Assembly: GCF_011050415.1 (NCBI RefSeq)
Contig: NZ_DRFS01000015.1
Coordinates: 62,001-126,000, forward strand
From: Halomonas sp.
Lineage (GTDB): Bacteria; Pseudomonadota; Gammaproteobacteria; Pseudomonadales; Halomonadaceae
DNA length: 64,000 nucleotides
Direction: 5' to 3'
The position numbers and the translations under genes are program-made. The notes beneath the pieces are model-generated. The model was not told where the DNA came from. It saw nothing but the letters and a program-made list of their open reading frames with translations, and searched no databases. Positions 33,951 through 43,874 of this stretch are shown one piece after another (position 1 is the stretch's first letter; each line of letters starts with the position of its first letter).

Positions 33951-35960
33951 ATGTTAATCAAAATGATCCCTGAAATTGGCCACTTCGCGCTTATTGTTGC
34001 GCTATTAATGGCGATAGTGCAGTCCGTGATGCCGCTGGCCGGTGCTGCCACGCGTCGCCCGCTGTGGATGGCCTACGGTCGCCCTATGGCCGCAGGGCAG
34101 TTTCTGTTTGTCGCCATCGCTTACGCCTGTTTGACCACTAGCTATATGCTGGATGATTTCAGCGTGGCGAACGTCGCTAACAACTCTAACTCGCTGTTGC
34201 CGTGGTACTACAAGTTCAGTGCGGTGTGGGGCAACCATGAAGGCTCAGTGCTGCTTTGGAGTCTGATGCTCGCAGGCTGGGGCTTCGTCGCTGGGCTGTT
34301 CTCTAACAACTTGCCGCGCGATATGGTCGCCCGTGTCATGGGCATTATGGGCATGGTATGCGTTGGCTTTTTACTGTTTATTCTGTTTACGTCTAACCCG
34401 TTTGAGCGGCTCCTGCCGAACATGCCCCAAGACGGCGCCGATCTTAATCCGCTGCTGCAAGACTTCGGGCTGATCGTCCACCCGCCCATGCTTTATATGG
34501 GCTATGTCGGTTTTTCAGTGGTGTTTGCGTTTGCCATTGCGGCACTGCTGGGGGGGCGGTTAGACGCGGCCTGGACCCGCTGGGCTCGACCCTGGACCAA
34601 TCTAGCCTGGGCGTTTCTGACCGTGGGTATTGCACTAGGCAGTTGGTGGGCCTACTACGAGCTTGGCTGGGGCGGCTGGTGGTTCTGGGACCCGGTTGAA
34701 AACGCCTCCCTGTTGCCATGGCTGACGGGCACCGCGCTGGTGCACTCGCTGGCCGTGACGGAGAAGCGTGGCTCGTTTAAAAGCTGGACCGTGCTGCTGG
34801 CAATCTCGACCTTTTCATTATCGCTGATGGGTACCTTTCTGGTGCGCTCAGGGGTACTTACCTCGGTGCATGCGTTTGCCAACGATCCTGCCCGTGGCTT
34901 CTTTATCTTAATGCTGTTGGCGATCACTGTGACGCTATCGTTGCTTGTGTTTGCCCTGCGCGCGCCGCGAGTCAGCCATAAAGTGGGTTTCAACTGGCTC
35001 TCCCGGGATGCGTTACTGCTGGTGAATAATATATTCCTGGTGATTATGACGGTCACCGTTTTACTCGGCACTGTCTATCCGCTGATTCTGGACTCTTTGG
35101 GGCTGGGTAAAATCAGCGTTGGCCCTCCCTATTTTAATGCGCTGTTCGTGCCGCTGACTGTGGTGATGTGTATCTTCATGGGGCTGGGTTCGGTTGCCCG
35201 CTGGAAAGGCATGGAAGGGCGTGTTTTGGTACGCAAGCTATGGCTGGCGGGAGCAGCCTCACTGGCATTAGGCATATTGATGCCGCTGCTGTATCGCGGT
35301 GAGTGGAATCTATGGGTTTCGCTAGGCATTGTTTCGGCGCTGTGGATTGTATTGCCCATGGTGCGTGATCTGTTTGATAAAACCCGCCACGCCAGTTCGT
35401 TTATTGCCGGGTTGCGTAAGCTCTCGCTGGCCTATTGGGGCATGGTGTTGGGGCACGTGGGGGTAGCGGTGACCATCGTGGGCGTTGCAGTGGTCTCCAA
35501 CTACAACATTGAGCGTAACGTGCGCATGTCGCCGGGCACCTCAGTTGAAGTGGCCGGTTATCAGTTCACCATGACCGAACTTATCGATCGGCGTGGACCG
35601 AATTTCTTGGCGGATACCTCAATTATTGAAGTGCAGCGCGGTGAGACCGGCCGCAGCTTTACCATGCGCCCTGAAAAGCGTCTCTATATAGCCACCGGCA
35701 TGCCGATGACCCAGGTTGCGCTACGCCCAGGGTTCTTCCGTGACCTTTATGTCGCCATGGGTGAAGACCTTGGCGATGGCAGTTGGGCGATGCGTGTCCA
35801 ATATAAGCCTTTTGTACGCTGGCTATGGCTGGGTGGCCTGTTAATGGCCTTTGGCGGGGTACTGGCGGTGCTCGACAAACGTTATCGCCGCACCTCGGTC
35901 GCACGGGATACCGCTAAGGTGGCTGTTAAGCCCCAAACGACCCAGGAGGCCGTGGTATGA
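33951..35960 (+). CDS. ccmF: Cytochrome c heme lyase subunit CcmF
   Basis: The membrane core of the heme lyase that joins heme to apocytochrome c. The 669-aa protein has about 15 helices, the WWD motif WGGWWFWDPVENASLLPW near residues 240-257, and conserved His residues in WGNHEGS and IVHPPMLYMGY. A large C-terminal periplasmic loop carries RNVRMSPGTSVEVAGY. Overlaps the next gene by four bases. Length is normal for the family. Confidence 0.98.
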   Translation: MLIKMIPEIGHFALIVALLMAIVQSVMPLAGAATRRPLWMAYGRPMAAGQFLFVAIAYACLTTSYMLDDFSVANVANNSNSLLPWYYKFSAVWGNHEGSVLLWSLMLAGWGFVAGLFSNNLPRDMVARVMGIMGMVCVGFLLFILFTSNPFERLLPNMPQDGADLNPLLQDFGLIVHPPMLYMGYVGFSVVFAFAIAALLGGRLDAAWTRWARPWTNLAWAFLTVGIALGSWWAYYELGWGGWWFWDPVENASLLPWLTGTALVHSLAVTEKRGSFKSWTVLLAISTFSLSLMGTFLVRSGVLTSVHAFANDPARGFFILMLLAITVTLSLLVFALRAPRVSHKVGFNWLSRDALLLVNNIFLVIMTVTVLLGTVYPLILDSLGLGKISVGPPYFNALFVPLTVVMCIFMGLGSVARWKGMEGRVLVRKLWLAGAASLALGILMPLLYRGEWNLWVSLGIVSALWIVLPMVRDLFDKTRHASSFIAGLRKLSLAYWGMVLGHVGVAVTIVGVAVVSNYNIERNVRMSPGTSVEVAGYQFTMTELIDRRGPNFLADTSIIEVQRGETGRSFTMRPEKRLYIATGMPMTQVALRPGFFRDLYVAMGEDLGDGSWAMRVQYKPFVRWLWLGGLLMAFGGVLAVLDKRYRRTSVARDTAKVAVKPQTTQEAVV

Positions 35961-36484
35961 AGCGACGGCTGTTACTGTTACTGCTACCGATTGGCTTTTT
36001 AAGCTTGGCGCTGTTTTTTTACCAGGGTCTTTATCTGGATCCTTCCCAGCGCGATTCAGCGCTAATGGCCCGTGCGTTTCCCGCTTTTGAGGCCACTACC
36101 CTGCGCGATGAAAACCAGCGCGTCGACGAAACGCTGTTTGAAGGGGAGTTGACGCTGGTTAACGTATGGGGTGAATGGTGCCCGGCGTGCAAGCAGGAAA
36201 TGCCGCAGCTGCTAGGGCTGGCTGATCGCGGTATCCGCATGGTGGGGGTTAACTACCGGGATACCCGCGAGAAAGGTATGCAGTTTCTCAGTGAGTTTGG
36301 CGATCCGTTTGAAACCAATATTTTCGATCCAGATGGCGAACTAGGGTTTGATCTAGGCGTTTACGGTGCCCCAGAAACGTTTCTGGTCGATGCCGATGGC
36401 GTGATTCGCTATCACCACAAGGGCTACGTATCGCCGGAAGATGTACGCGATCGGATTTTGCCGGAGGTGGAAAAATGGCGTTAA
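35957..36484 (+). CDS. ccmG: Thiol:disulfide interchange protein CcmG/DsbE
   Basis: A membrane-anchored periplasmic thioredoxin (175 aa) that keeps apocytochrome c cysteines reduced. N-terminal helix LLLLLLPIGFLSLALFF, active site WGEWCPACKQEMPQL near residues 70-84 (CPAC; the common DsbE form is CPTC or CPSC), cis-Pro in YGAPETFLVDADG near 138. Overlaps both neighbours, so translation is coupled across ccmF-ccmG-ccmH. Confidence 0.96.
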   Translation: MKRRLLLLLLPIGFLSLALFFYQGLYLDPSQRDSALMARAFPAFEATTLRDENQRVDETLFEGELTLVNVWGEWCPACKQEMPQLLGLADRGIRMVGVNYRDTREKGMQFLSEFGDPFETNIFDPDGELGFDLGVYGAPETFLVDADGVIRYHHKGYVSPEDVRDRILPEVEKWR

Positions 36485-36945
36485 TACGCTCTTGTGCAGC
36501 GTTGCTGCTGCTATTGCTTGCTGCTAGTGCAATGGCGGGTGGCATTGAGGTGCGTGAATTTAATGACCCGGTCATGGAGAAGCGCTACCGCGATTTAACC
36601 GCCTCCATGCGCTGCCCGCTGTGCGAAAACCAGGCCATTGATGACTCCGATGCGCCTATCTCGGGTGATATGCGTGATCGTGTGTACTTACTTTTGCAGG
36701 ATGGTCAGTCGGATATCGAAATCGTTGATCACATGGTTCAGCGTTTTGGTGAGTACATTCTCTACAACCCGCGTTTAGAAAACCGCACCTATCTACTCTG
36801 GGGGCTGCCCATTGCGCTGGTGCTGTTAGGAACAATAGTGGTCGTGATGATGGTTCGCGCTCGCCGCAACGCTTCTGCTAAAGCGCTGAGTGCCGAAGAG
36901 CGCGCGCGCTTAGATGCTTTAATCAACCGCGAGAGGTCTTCATGA
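36475..36945 (+). CDS. ccmH: Cytochrome c-type biogenesis protein CcmH
   Basis: A periplasmic thiol-oxidoreductase (156 aa) that handles apocytochrome c. Signal peptide at residues 1-22 (LLLLLLAASAMA), redox motif RCPLCENQAIDDSDAPI near 42-58 (the common form is RCxxCQNQSI), membrane anchor near 104-125. The length matches the short CcmH of split systems, with CcmI separate. Confidence 0.95.
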   Translation: MALIRSCAALLLLLLAASAMAGGIEVREFNDPVMEKRYRDLTASMRCPLCENQAIDDSDAPISGDMRDRVYLLLQDGQSDIEIVDHMVQRFGEYILYNPRLENRTYLLWGLPIALVLLGTIVVVMMVRARRNASAKALSAEERARLDALINRERSS

Positions 36946-38189
36946 CGCTGCTCTGGATTGCGATTGCCATTTTATTGCTACCCGCCTTATGGTTACTGGT
37001 GTCACCGCTCAGAAACGCGCGCAGTCTACATGACCAACTGCACGACTTTGAAGTTAACGACACCTCTGCTGAGCAAAATGTGGCCATTTTCAGGCGCCGG
37101 CTGGCGTCATTAGAAGCTGCCCGGGAACGCGGCGATATTGATACTGAGCGCTTTGAAGAGGACCGCCTGGAGCTTGAACGCAGCCTGCTTGAAGACACCG
37201 AAGTGACGGTGCGCCGACCACTCAAGTCAGCCAGTTCTGGCCGTCTGGTGGTGCCGGTGGTAATGGTCGCTGTGGTGGTTATTAGCGTGCTTTGGTACCA
37301 GCAAGAGGGAGCCGAGGGCGATTTGACCCTGCTAGCAGTTCAGGAAGAAGTCCAGAATGACCCCGATGGATCCCTCGCCATGTATATTGAGCGAATGGAG
37401 GAGCAGGCCGCCCGGCAGCCGAATAATCCTAATGTGTGGAGTACGCTATTTCCGCTGTACCGCGAAACCGGCCAAACGGATCAAGCGGTGGATGCCCTTG
37501 AACGCTTAATTGAGATTGAGGGGCGTATCGCGCCTTTGCTCGCGCAGCTTGCGCAAATTCGCTTCTTTGTTGCTGGGCGTGAACTTACGGATGAGGTTCA
37601 GGCGCTGGTAGACGAAACTCTTGAGCAAGACCCCCGCCAGCCAACGGTATTGGGCATGCTGGGCATTCATGCTTTTGACAATGGCGATTATGAGCAGGCG
37701 ATTGATCGCTGGCGCCGGGCGGTAGCCAATATTGAAGACCCCAATACCGCCGCCTCGTTACGCGAAGGTATTCGCGTGGCCCAGGAGCGAATGGGCGTTG
37801 CACCCGAAGAAGCCGCGGTGGAAGCGGCTGAGAGCACCGGTATCCGGGTAAGGGTATCGTTAGACGAGGGGCTTGCCGAGCGCGTTAGCGACGACGATAC
37901 GGTGTTTATCACCGCCCGTGATCTTGATGGTGAACTGCCGCCATTGGCGGTGGTGCAGGCGCTCGTCTCTGAGCTGCCGATGACGGTGGTGTTAGATAAT
38001 AGCGTGGCCATGTCGCCCCAGGCGCAAATCTCTCAGGTGCGTGAAGCACGCTTAATGGTACGTGTCTCGCCTTCAGGCCAAGCGACTCCTCAGCCCGGTG
38101 ATCTGTTTGGTGACCTTGAAGGGGTAAGCGTAGGCCCAATAGATGAAGATGAAGCCGCCGAAGTGGTGATTAACCGTGTGTTTGAATAA
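36942..38189 (+). CDS. ccmI: Cytochrome c biogenesis factor CcmI (TPR protein)
   Basis: An apocytochrome c chaperone in the inner membrane. The 415-aa protein has two membrane segments (near residues 2-20 and 95-115), a cytoplasmic coiled loop between them, and TPR repeats in the periplasmic part (NPNVWSTLFPLYRETGQTDQ, PRQPTVLGMLGIHAFDNGDY). A C-terminal domain (RVRVSLDEGLAERVSDDDTV) resembles the CcmH C-terminal fold of Pseudomonas. Overlaps ccmH by four bases; smc follows after 33 bases with no terminator between. Confidence 0.92.
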   Translation: MTLLWIAIAILLLPALWLLVSPLRNARSLHDQLHDFEVNDTSAEQNVAIFRRRLASLEAARERGDIDTERFEEDRLELERSLLEDTEVTVRRPLKSASSGRLVVPVVMVAVVVISVLWYQQEGAEGDLTLLAVQEEVQNDPDGSLAMYIERMEEQAARQPNNPNVWSTLFPLYRETGQTDQAVDALERLIEIEGRIAPLLAQLAQIRFFVAGRELTDEVQALVDETLEQDPRQPTVLGMLGIHAFDNGDYEQAIDRWRRAVANIEDPNTAASLREGIRVAQERMGVAPEEAAVEAAESTGIRVRVSLDEGLAERVSDDDTVFITARDLDGELPPLAVVQALVSELPMTVVLDNSVAMSPQAQISQVREARLMVRVSPSGQATPQPGDLFGDLEGVSVGPIDEDEAAEVVINRVFE

Positions 38190-38222
38190 GCTGTGTTTGA
38201 ATAATCAGGACACTACGCCAAC

Positions 38223-41200
38223 ATGCGTTTAAGCTCCATTCGCTTGGTGGGGTTCAAATCCTTTGTGGATCCCGTCACGGTGCCCTTCGATGGCAATATG
38301 ACTGCTATCGTGGGGCCCAATGGCTGTGGCAAATCCAATATTATTGATGCCGTGCGCTGGGTAATGGGGGAGTCCTCCGCGAAAACCCTGCGCGGCGAGT
38401 CGATGGCGGATGTTATTTTTAACGGCTCTACTGGCCGTAAACCCATCAGCCAAGCCTCCATAGAACTCAAGTTTGATAATCGCGATGGCAGCATGGGCGG
38501 TATTTACGCCCAATATGCAGAAATTGTCGTTCGGCGCCTGGTTACCCGAGATGGCCAGTCGAACTACTTCTTTAACGGCCAGAAGTGCCGCCGTCGCGAT
38601 ATTGCCGACCTGTTTATGGGCACCGGGCTAGGGCCGCGCTCCTACGCCATTATTGGCCAGGGGATGATTTCGCGGCTGATTGAAGCCCGCCCTGATGATC
38701 TACGCTCGACGCTGGAAGAAGCCGCGGGTATCTCCAAGTATAAAGAGCGCCGCCGCGAAACGGAAAACCGTATGCGGCGGACCCAGGAGAACTTAGAGCG
38801 CCTGGATGATATTCGCGAAGAGCTGGATAAACAGCTAGACCGCCTTAAGCGGCAGGCCGAAGCGGCCAAGCGCTATCAAGAGTTAAAGCAGCAGGAGTAC
38901 CGCCTTAAAGGTGAGCTTGCATTGCTGCGCGGCCGTACCCTGCGAACCGAGCAATCTCATCAGGAGAGCCGCGTACGCGAGCTGGAAATAGCGGTCGAGA
39001 AAGACGTATTTGGTGTTCGTCAGTGTGAAACCCGGCTTGAGCAAGCCCGCGAGCAGCATGACGAACTGGCCGAAGTGCTCGACCGCCACCAGCAGCAGTT
39101 TTTTGAAACCACCACGCGCATCGCCCGATTAGAACAAGATCAGGCTCACCGCCGTAGTCGTGAAACCCAGCTTGCCACTGATATTGCCACTGCCCGCCGG
39201 GAGCTAGACGAACAGCGTCGGGTCAGCGAAGGCGATCAAGCGCGCTTGGCAGCAATTGATGAACGCTTTGATGACCTGCAGCCCGAACACGAAGCGCTGG
39301 AAGAGCAGCTTGAGAACCTTGAACAAGCATTGGCCGATGCCTCGCCTGCGCTGGAAGCCGCCGAGCAGCAGTGGGCGGATGCCGAAACCCGCTGGCGTGA
39401 TGCCAGCCGTGAGGCAGATCGTAGTCAGGATCAGCTACGCGAACTTGAACAGCGCATTGCGCGGCTGCAGGCCGAAAATCAGCGCCGCCTACAGCAACGA
39501 GGAGAAGTCGCCGATCTCACCGCGCTGTGTGAAGAGCATGCGCTATGCCAAGCACAGTTAGCGGATGCGCAGCAGCAGGCGGATGGCTTTCAAGCTGAGC
39601 GTGAGCAATGGCAGCAGCGCTATAACGATGCCAAAGCGGCTTATCAACAGGCCACTCAAGCTCGTGATCAGCAGCGCGCAGATCTAAGCCAGCGCCAGGG
39701 GGAATTAGCGTCACTTAAAACGTTGATGGACGCGGCTCTGGCAGACCACGATCCTGATATGGGGAAGCGTCTGGAGGCTTACGGGCTAGCAGATGCTCCT
39801 CAGCTAGGTGAGGCGCTACAAGTCGAGCCAGGTTGGGAAGCGCTTACTTCCTGGCTACTCGCCCCCTGGCTCACTGCCCGCCTCGTGACCAGCCACCAGC
39901 TGGCCGCCTTGCCCGATGCGTTGGCGACAGACTGGCGCTTGATTGATCGAGCGTCGCCTGCGCCATCCTCTTCGGGCCAGCGTCTGGATCAATTAGTAAA
40001 AGGCGCCGGTGCGCTAGCAGAATGGTTAGCAAGTATTCACTACACGGAAACCGCTGAACAGGCCGAGCAGCAGGTGGCCCACTTGGCGCCCGGTGAAAGC
40101 GTAGTGAGCCGCGATGGTATCTGGCGCGGTCGCGGTTGGCTGCACCAACAGGCCAATGGCGAGGGTATTGACGGGTTATTGTTAACGCGGCGCCGTTACG
40201 CCGAATTGACCGCTCAGCGCGAGCAACAAGAAGGCACACTAGCACTAACAGAGGAGCAGTGTGACGCCGCCAGCGAAGCGATTGAAGCGCTGGAACAAGC
40301 CCGCGAGCAGCAGGCAGAGCAGGAGCGGGCTCACGCCGCCACGCTTCAGCAGTTAGCGGTTAAAGAGCGCAGTTTGGCCCAGCGCTTGGAACATTTGCAC
40401 AGCCGTGCCACTGAGCTCGATGAAGAGCTTGCTCAGTTACAGGAAGATGAAGCGGAGTTAGCACTCACTTTAGATGAGCAGCGCGCCCGCTGGCATGTAG
40501 CGATGGAGCTGTTGGAAAGCAGTGCCGAAGCGCGGGAAACCACCGCTGAGCAGCGCAATCGTCAGCGCGAGCAGCGTGACCAGTTAACCCAGCAGCACTC
40601 ACCACTGAAAGCGCAGCAGCAGGCGTTAGCACTGGAGCGAGAGCGGTTAAGCGCCGAGCGTGACAGTCTTCGTTCACATCAGTCGCGCAGTAGCGATATA
40701 GAAGAGCGTTTAACGTTACGCATTGCTGAGTTGGAAGAGTCGCGGGAAATGTTGATCGAGCCCGACGAGCTGGCAGGTGAAGAGCTTGAAGAGCTGCTTC
40801 ACCAGCGTGAACAGCAGGAAGGGCGTTTAAATGCCACTCGCCAGCAGGCCCAGGCACTGGCAGAGCAACTGCGTAACGATGAGCTAGCCCGGCAGCAGCA
40901 TGAGCGCAATCTAGAGCAGAGCCGGGAGCAGCTCCAGCAGCGGCGCATGGATGTGCAGGCGCTGGCGCTAAAAGCCGCCACTCAGGATGAGCAGCTAGCA
41001 GAGCTTGGCCATAACGCTGAAACCCTGGCTGAGCAACTGCCTCCCGAGGCCAGTGAAACACGTTGGCATGAACACCTGGAAAGCACCACGGACAAAATTC
41101 GTCGCTTAGGGGCGATCAACCTTGCTGCTATTGAAGAGTACGACCAGCAGGCCGAGCGGCGTAACTATTTAGAAGCGCAGCACGCCGAGCTGACGGAAGC

Positions 41201-41717
41201 GCTGGAAACCCTAGAACGGGCGATTAAGCGCATCGACCAGGAGACCCGAGTACGTTTCCGCGAAACCTTTGATCAGGTTAATGCCGGGCTGCAGGCGTTG
41301 TTTCCCAGAGTATTCGGCGGCGGAGCGGCTTGGCTAACGCTGACTGGCGATGATCTGTTGGAAACCGGCGTGGCGATCATGGCACGCCCGCCAGGCAAGA
41401 AGAACAGCACCATTCATCTACTGTCAGGTGGCGAAAAAGCGCTTACCGCACTGTCGTTGGTGTTTGCGATTTTCCAGCTTAACCCTGCGCCGTTCTGTAT
41501 GTTGGACGAAGTAGATGCCCCGCTGGATGATGCTAACGTGGGACGTTATGCAAGGCTGGTCAAAGAGATGTCTGAGAACGTTCAGTTTATCTACATCACT
41601 CACAATAAAATTGCCATGGAAGCCGCCGAGCGCTTAATGGGGGTGACCATGCAAGAGCCCGGCGTATCGCGTTTAGTCTCGGTGGGTATTGAAGAGGCAG
41701 CGGCGCTGGTTGATTAA
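38223..41717 (+). CDS. smc: Chromosome partition protein Smc
   Basis: A condensin ATPase that organises the chromosome. The 1164-aa protein has the N-terminal Walker A GPNGCGKSNIIDA near residue 32 and a 3Fe-like R-loop region, a first coiled coil (about 170-500, Glu/Gln/Arg rich), a hinge near 510-640, a second coiled coil, and the C-terminal signature LSGGEKALTALSL with Walker B PFCMLDEVDAPLDDANV. Presence of Smc rather than MukB fits Pseudomonas/Oceanospirillales-type bacteria. In Pseudomonas zipA and ligA follow directly; here two inserted genes intervene. Confidence 0.97.
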   Translation: MRLSSIRLVGFKSFVDPVTVPFDGNMTAIVGPNGCGKSNIIDAVRWVMGESSAKTLRGESMADVIFNGSTGRKPISQASIELKFDNRDGSMGGIYAQYAEIVVRRLVTRDGQSNYFFNGQKCRRRDIADLFMGTGLGPRSYAIIGQGMISRLIEARPDDLRSTLEEAAGISKYKERRRETENRMRRTQENLERLDDIREELDKQLDRLKRQAEAAKRYQELKQQEYRLKGELALLRGRTLRTEQSHQESRVRELEIAVEKDVFGVRQCETRLEQAREQHDELAEVLDRHQQQFFETTTRIARLEQDQAHRRSRETQLATDIATARRELDEQRRVSEGDQARLAAIDERFDDLQPEHEALEEQLENLEQALADASPALEAAEQQWADAETRWRDASREADRSQDQLRELEQRIARLQAENQRRLQQRGEVADLTALCEEHALCQAQLADAQQQADGFQAEREQWQQRYNDAKAAYQQATQARDQQRADLSQRQGELASLKTLMDAALADHDPDMGKRLEAYGLADAPQLGEALQVEPGWEALTSWLLAPWLTARLVTSHQLAALPDALATDWRLIDRASPAPSSSGQRLDQLVKGAGALAEWLASIHYTETAEQAEQQVAHLAPGESVVSRDGIWRGRGWLHQQANGEGIDGLLLTRRRYAELTAQREQQEGTLALTEEQCDAASEAIEALEQAREQQAEQERAHAATLQQLAVKERSLAQRLEHLHSRATELDEELAQLQEDEAELALTLDEQRARWHVAMELLESSAEARETTAEQRNRQREQRDQLTQQHSPLKAQQQALALERERLSAERDSLRSHQSRSSDIEERLTLRIAELEESREMLIEPDELAGEELEELLHQREQQEGRLNATRQQAQALAEQLRNDELARQQHERNLEQSREQLQQRRMDVQALALKAATQDEQLAELGHNAETLAEQLPPEASETRWHEHLESTTDKIRRLGAINLAAIEEYDQQAERRNYLEAQHAELTEALETLERAIKRIDQETRVRFRETFDQVNAGLQALFPRVFGGGAAWLTLTGDDLLETGVAIMARPPGKKNSTIHLLSGGEKALTALSLVFAIFQLNPAPFCMLDEVDAPLDDANVGRYARLVKEMSENVQFIYITHNKIAMEAAERLMGVTMQEPGVSRLVSVGIEEAAALVD

Positions 41718-41736
41718 ACTTTTTCTCCCTTAACTT

Positions 41737-42906
41737 TTAACTTTCACCAAGCTCGCGCATCACTGCATAAAGTTTAGACTTCGCTTCAAAGCCTACGCCA
41801 GGAATATCGGGCAAACCCACATAGCCATTTTCTACCTGAATACCATCTGCAAAACCGCCGAATGGCTGAAAAACGTCTGGGTAGGACTCGTTGCCGCCTA
41901 GCTGCAAGCCCGCCGCAATATTCAGCGACATCTGGTGTCCGCCATGGGGAACCACGCGGCGCGATGACCAGCCTAGCTCATCCATCACTTTTAGCGTGCG
42001 CATGTACTCGACCAAACCGTAGGAGAGCGCGCAGTCAAACTGCAGGTAGTCGCGATCAGCGCGCATACCGCCATGGCGTAGAAGGTTGCGTGCATCCTGA
42101 TGCGAAAAAAGGTTTTCGCCAGTCGCCATCGGCAACTCGTAGTGGTTGGCAAGCTCGGCCTGAAGGGCGTAGTCGAGCGGGTCGCCTGCCTCTTCATACC
42201 AAAACAGGTTGTAGGGTTTTAGCGCTTCGGCGTAAGCAATCGCCGTTGCTTGATCAAAGCGACCATTGGCATCAACCGCTAGGCGACTGCCGTCACCGAC
42301 GACCTTAATCACGGCCTCAATACGGCGTAAATCTTCTGCTAATGGCGCGGCGCCAATTTTCATTTTGACCACGTTATAGCCGCGATCCAGGTAGCTGCGC
42401 ATTTCGTCCTGAAGCTTGCTGTGATCCTTGCCTGGATAGTAGTAACCCCCCGCCGCATAGACCCAGACTTTGTCGTCTGCCTGCCCGTTACGGTAACGGT
42501 CAGCGAGCAGCCGGTAGAGCGGCTTGCCTTCAATTTTTGCCACCGCATCCCAAACAGCCATGTCGATTGTGCCTACCGCCACGGAGCGCTCACCGTGGCC
42601 GCCGGGTTTCTCGTTGGTCATCAGGGTCTTCCAGATCGCAAATGGATCAAGGTTGTTATGCTCTTGATCAATAAGGCTTTCAGGATCAGCTTCGCTAATG
42701 CGGTCAAGGAAACGGTCTCGCATAAGCGCCCCTTGCCCATAGCGGCCGTTAGAATTAAAACCATACCCAATCAAAGGTTTACCGTCGCGCACTACGTCAG
42801 TTATCACCGCGACCACGGAGCATGTCATCTTTGAAAAATCGATATAGGCATTGGCGATAGGTGATGCAATCGAAACGGTTTTCTCGCGGATTTCAACGAT
42901 ACGCAT
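41737..42906 (-). CDS. tarD: D(-)-tartrate dehydratase, enolase superfamily
   Basis: Dehydrates D-tartrate to oxaloacetate. The 389-aa sequence closely resembles, from memory, the characterised Bradyrhizobium enzyme, including NAYIDFSKM, GYGFNSNGRYGQG, NEKPGGHGERSVAVGTIDMAVWD and AAGGYYYPGK (each short block near-identical). Active-site residues of this group are visible: KMK of NVVKMKIG, metal ligands in AVDANGRF, WYEEAGD and TGENLF, and the catalytic His of VPHGGHQM. AAGGAG lies seven bases before the ATG on the minus strand. Divergent from a LysR regulator and placed between smc and zipA. Another acid-sugar dehydratase cannot be excluded, but the segments are specific. Confidence 0.88.
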   Translation of the reverse strand: MRIVEIREKTVSIASPIANAYIDFSKMTCSVVAVITDVVRDGKPLIGYGFNSNGRYGQGALMRDRFLDRISEADPESLIDQEHNNLDPFAIWKTLMTNEKPGGHGERSVAVGTIDMAVWDAVAKIEGKPLYRLLADRYRNGQADDKVWVYAAGGYYYPGKDHSKLQDEMRSYLDRGYNVVKMKIGAAPLAEDLRRIEAVIKVVGDGSRLAVDANGRFDQATAIAYAEALKPYNLFWYEEAGDPLDYALQAELANHYELPMATGENLFSHQDARNLLRHGGMRADRDYLQFDCALSYGLVEYMRTLKVMDELGWSSRRVVPHGGHQMSLNIAAGLQLGGNESYPDVFQPFGGFADGIQVENGYVGLPDIPGVGFEAKSKLYAVMRELGES

Positions 42907-42943
42907 GGGAAGCTCCTTAATAAGTTAGAGCATCACAATAAGC

Positions 42944-42964
42944 TTGGTAACTCGGCCTAACCAA
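42944..42964. promoter_or_regulatory. LysR-type operator TTGGT-N11-ACCAA
   Basis: A perfect 5-bp inverted repeat with an 11-base spacer (T-N11-A, the LysR-family binding signature) in the 98-base gap between tarD and the divergent lysR gene. It is placed to control both genes. Confidence 0.7.
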
Positions 42965-43004
42965 TGCTATTACTATGCCACCCCATGCTGAAACGGCATT
43001 GCCC

Positions 43005-43874
43005 ATGGAACTTGTTTGGCTGGAAGATTTTATTGCCCTGGCAGAGCACGGCAGTTTCGTACGCGCCGCAGAAGCGCGCCATATCACGCAGCCAGCGTTC
43101 AGTCGGCGCATCCGCTCACTAGAGCAGTGGATGGGCGTTAGCCTGTTTGTGCGTACGCCGCAAGGCACCACCTTGACCGAAGCAGGCAGGCATATTTTAG
43201 CTAATGTGTTTGAAGCGACGAGTCGCCTTTACCGGCTGCGCTCCGAGGCACAGGAGGTGGCGGGAAATATGGCAAAAACACTCTCCTTCGCTGCTACACA
43301 CTCGCTTTCATTTACATTCTTTCCACGCTGGATTCGTCAAGTGGATAATGGCGCACCCATTGAGGCAATTCGACTGCACTCCGACAGTATGGCCGGCTGT
43401 GAGCAGCTACTAGTGCATGGAGAAGTGCCTTTTTTACTCTGCCATCGTCATCCTGACGTGCCTTCAATGTTGGCTTCTGAGCACTTTGTCAGCAAGCAGG
43501 TGGGCGAAGATACCCTGATTGCATTGATGAGCAGCGCTTCTCGCCAGGATATTTCTGCTAATCAACAACCTTATTTGGCCTATACAGAAGCATCAGGGCT
43601 CGGGCGTATAGTGAGCCACCGGTTATACGGTAAAGCTGACGTTTTAGCGCTTAAGCCTCAGTTTAGTAGCCACTTGGCGGCGGTGTTAATGTCCATGGCT
43701 TTAGAGGGTAAAGGGGTGGCTTGGTTGCCAAAAAGCCTTTCAGAGCAAGAGATTAACGAAGGTCGTTTGATTCGTGTCTTAGAGCAATATTGGGATATCC
43801 CGCTTCAAATACATCTTGTTCGCCCCCTTGCCTCAGTTAGTGCTGCAGCTGAAGAGTTTTGGGCGAAACTGTAA
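43005..43874 (+). CDS. LysR-family regulator, probably of tarD
   Basis: A 289-aa protein from the ATG at 43005 (MELVWLEDFIALAEHGSF), chosen because it matches the family N-terminus; an ATG at 42975 would add ten residues, and neither has a clear Shine-Dalgarno. The helix-turn-helix is SFVRAAEARHITQPAFSRRIRSLEQWMGV (near residues 17-45) and the effector domain runs from about 90 to the end. The divergent position and the T-N11-A box suggest it senses D-tartrate or a product and controls tarD. This is inference from context. Confidence 0.9.
   Translation: MELVWLEDFIALAEHGSFVRAAEARHITQPAFSRRIRSLEQWMGVSLFVRTPQGTTLTEAGRHILANVFEATSRLYRLRSEAQEVAGNMAKTLSFAATHSLSFTFFPRWIRQVDNGAPIEAIRLHSDSMAGCEQLLVHGEVPFLLCHRHPDVPSMLASEHFVSKQVGEDTLIALMSSASRQDISANQQPYLAYTEASGLGRIVSHRLYGKADVLALKPQFSSHLAAVLMSMALEGKGVAWLPKSLSEQEINEGRLIRVLEQYWDIPLQIHLVRPLASVSAAAEEFWAKL

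Noticed and set aside
38223..41717. Long Glu/Gln repeats within smc as a repeat feature
   Set aside because: Ordinary coiled-coil composition of Smc arms.
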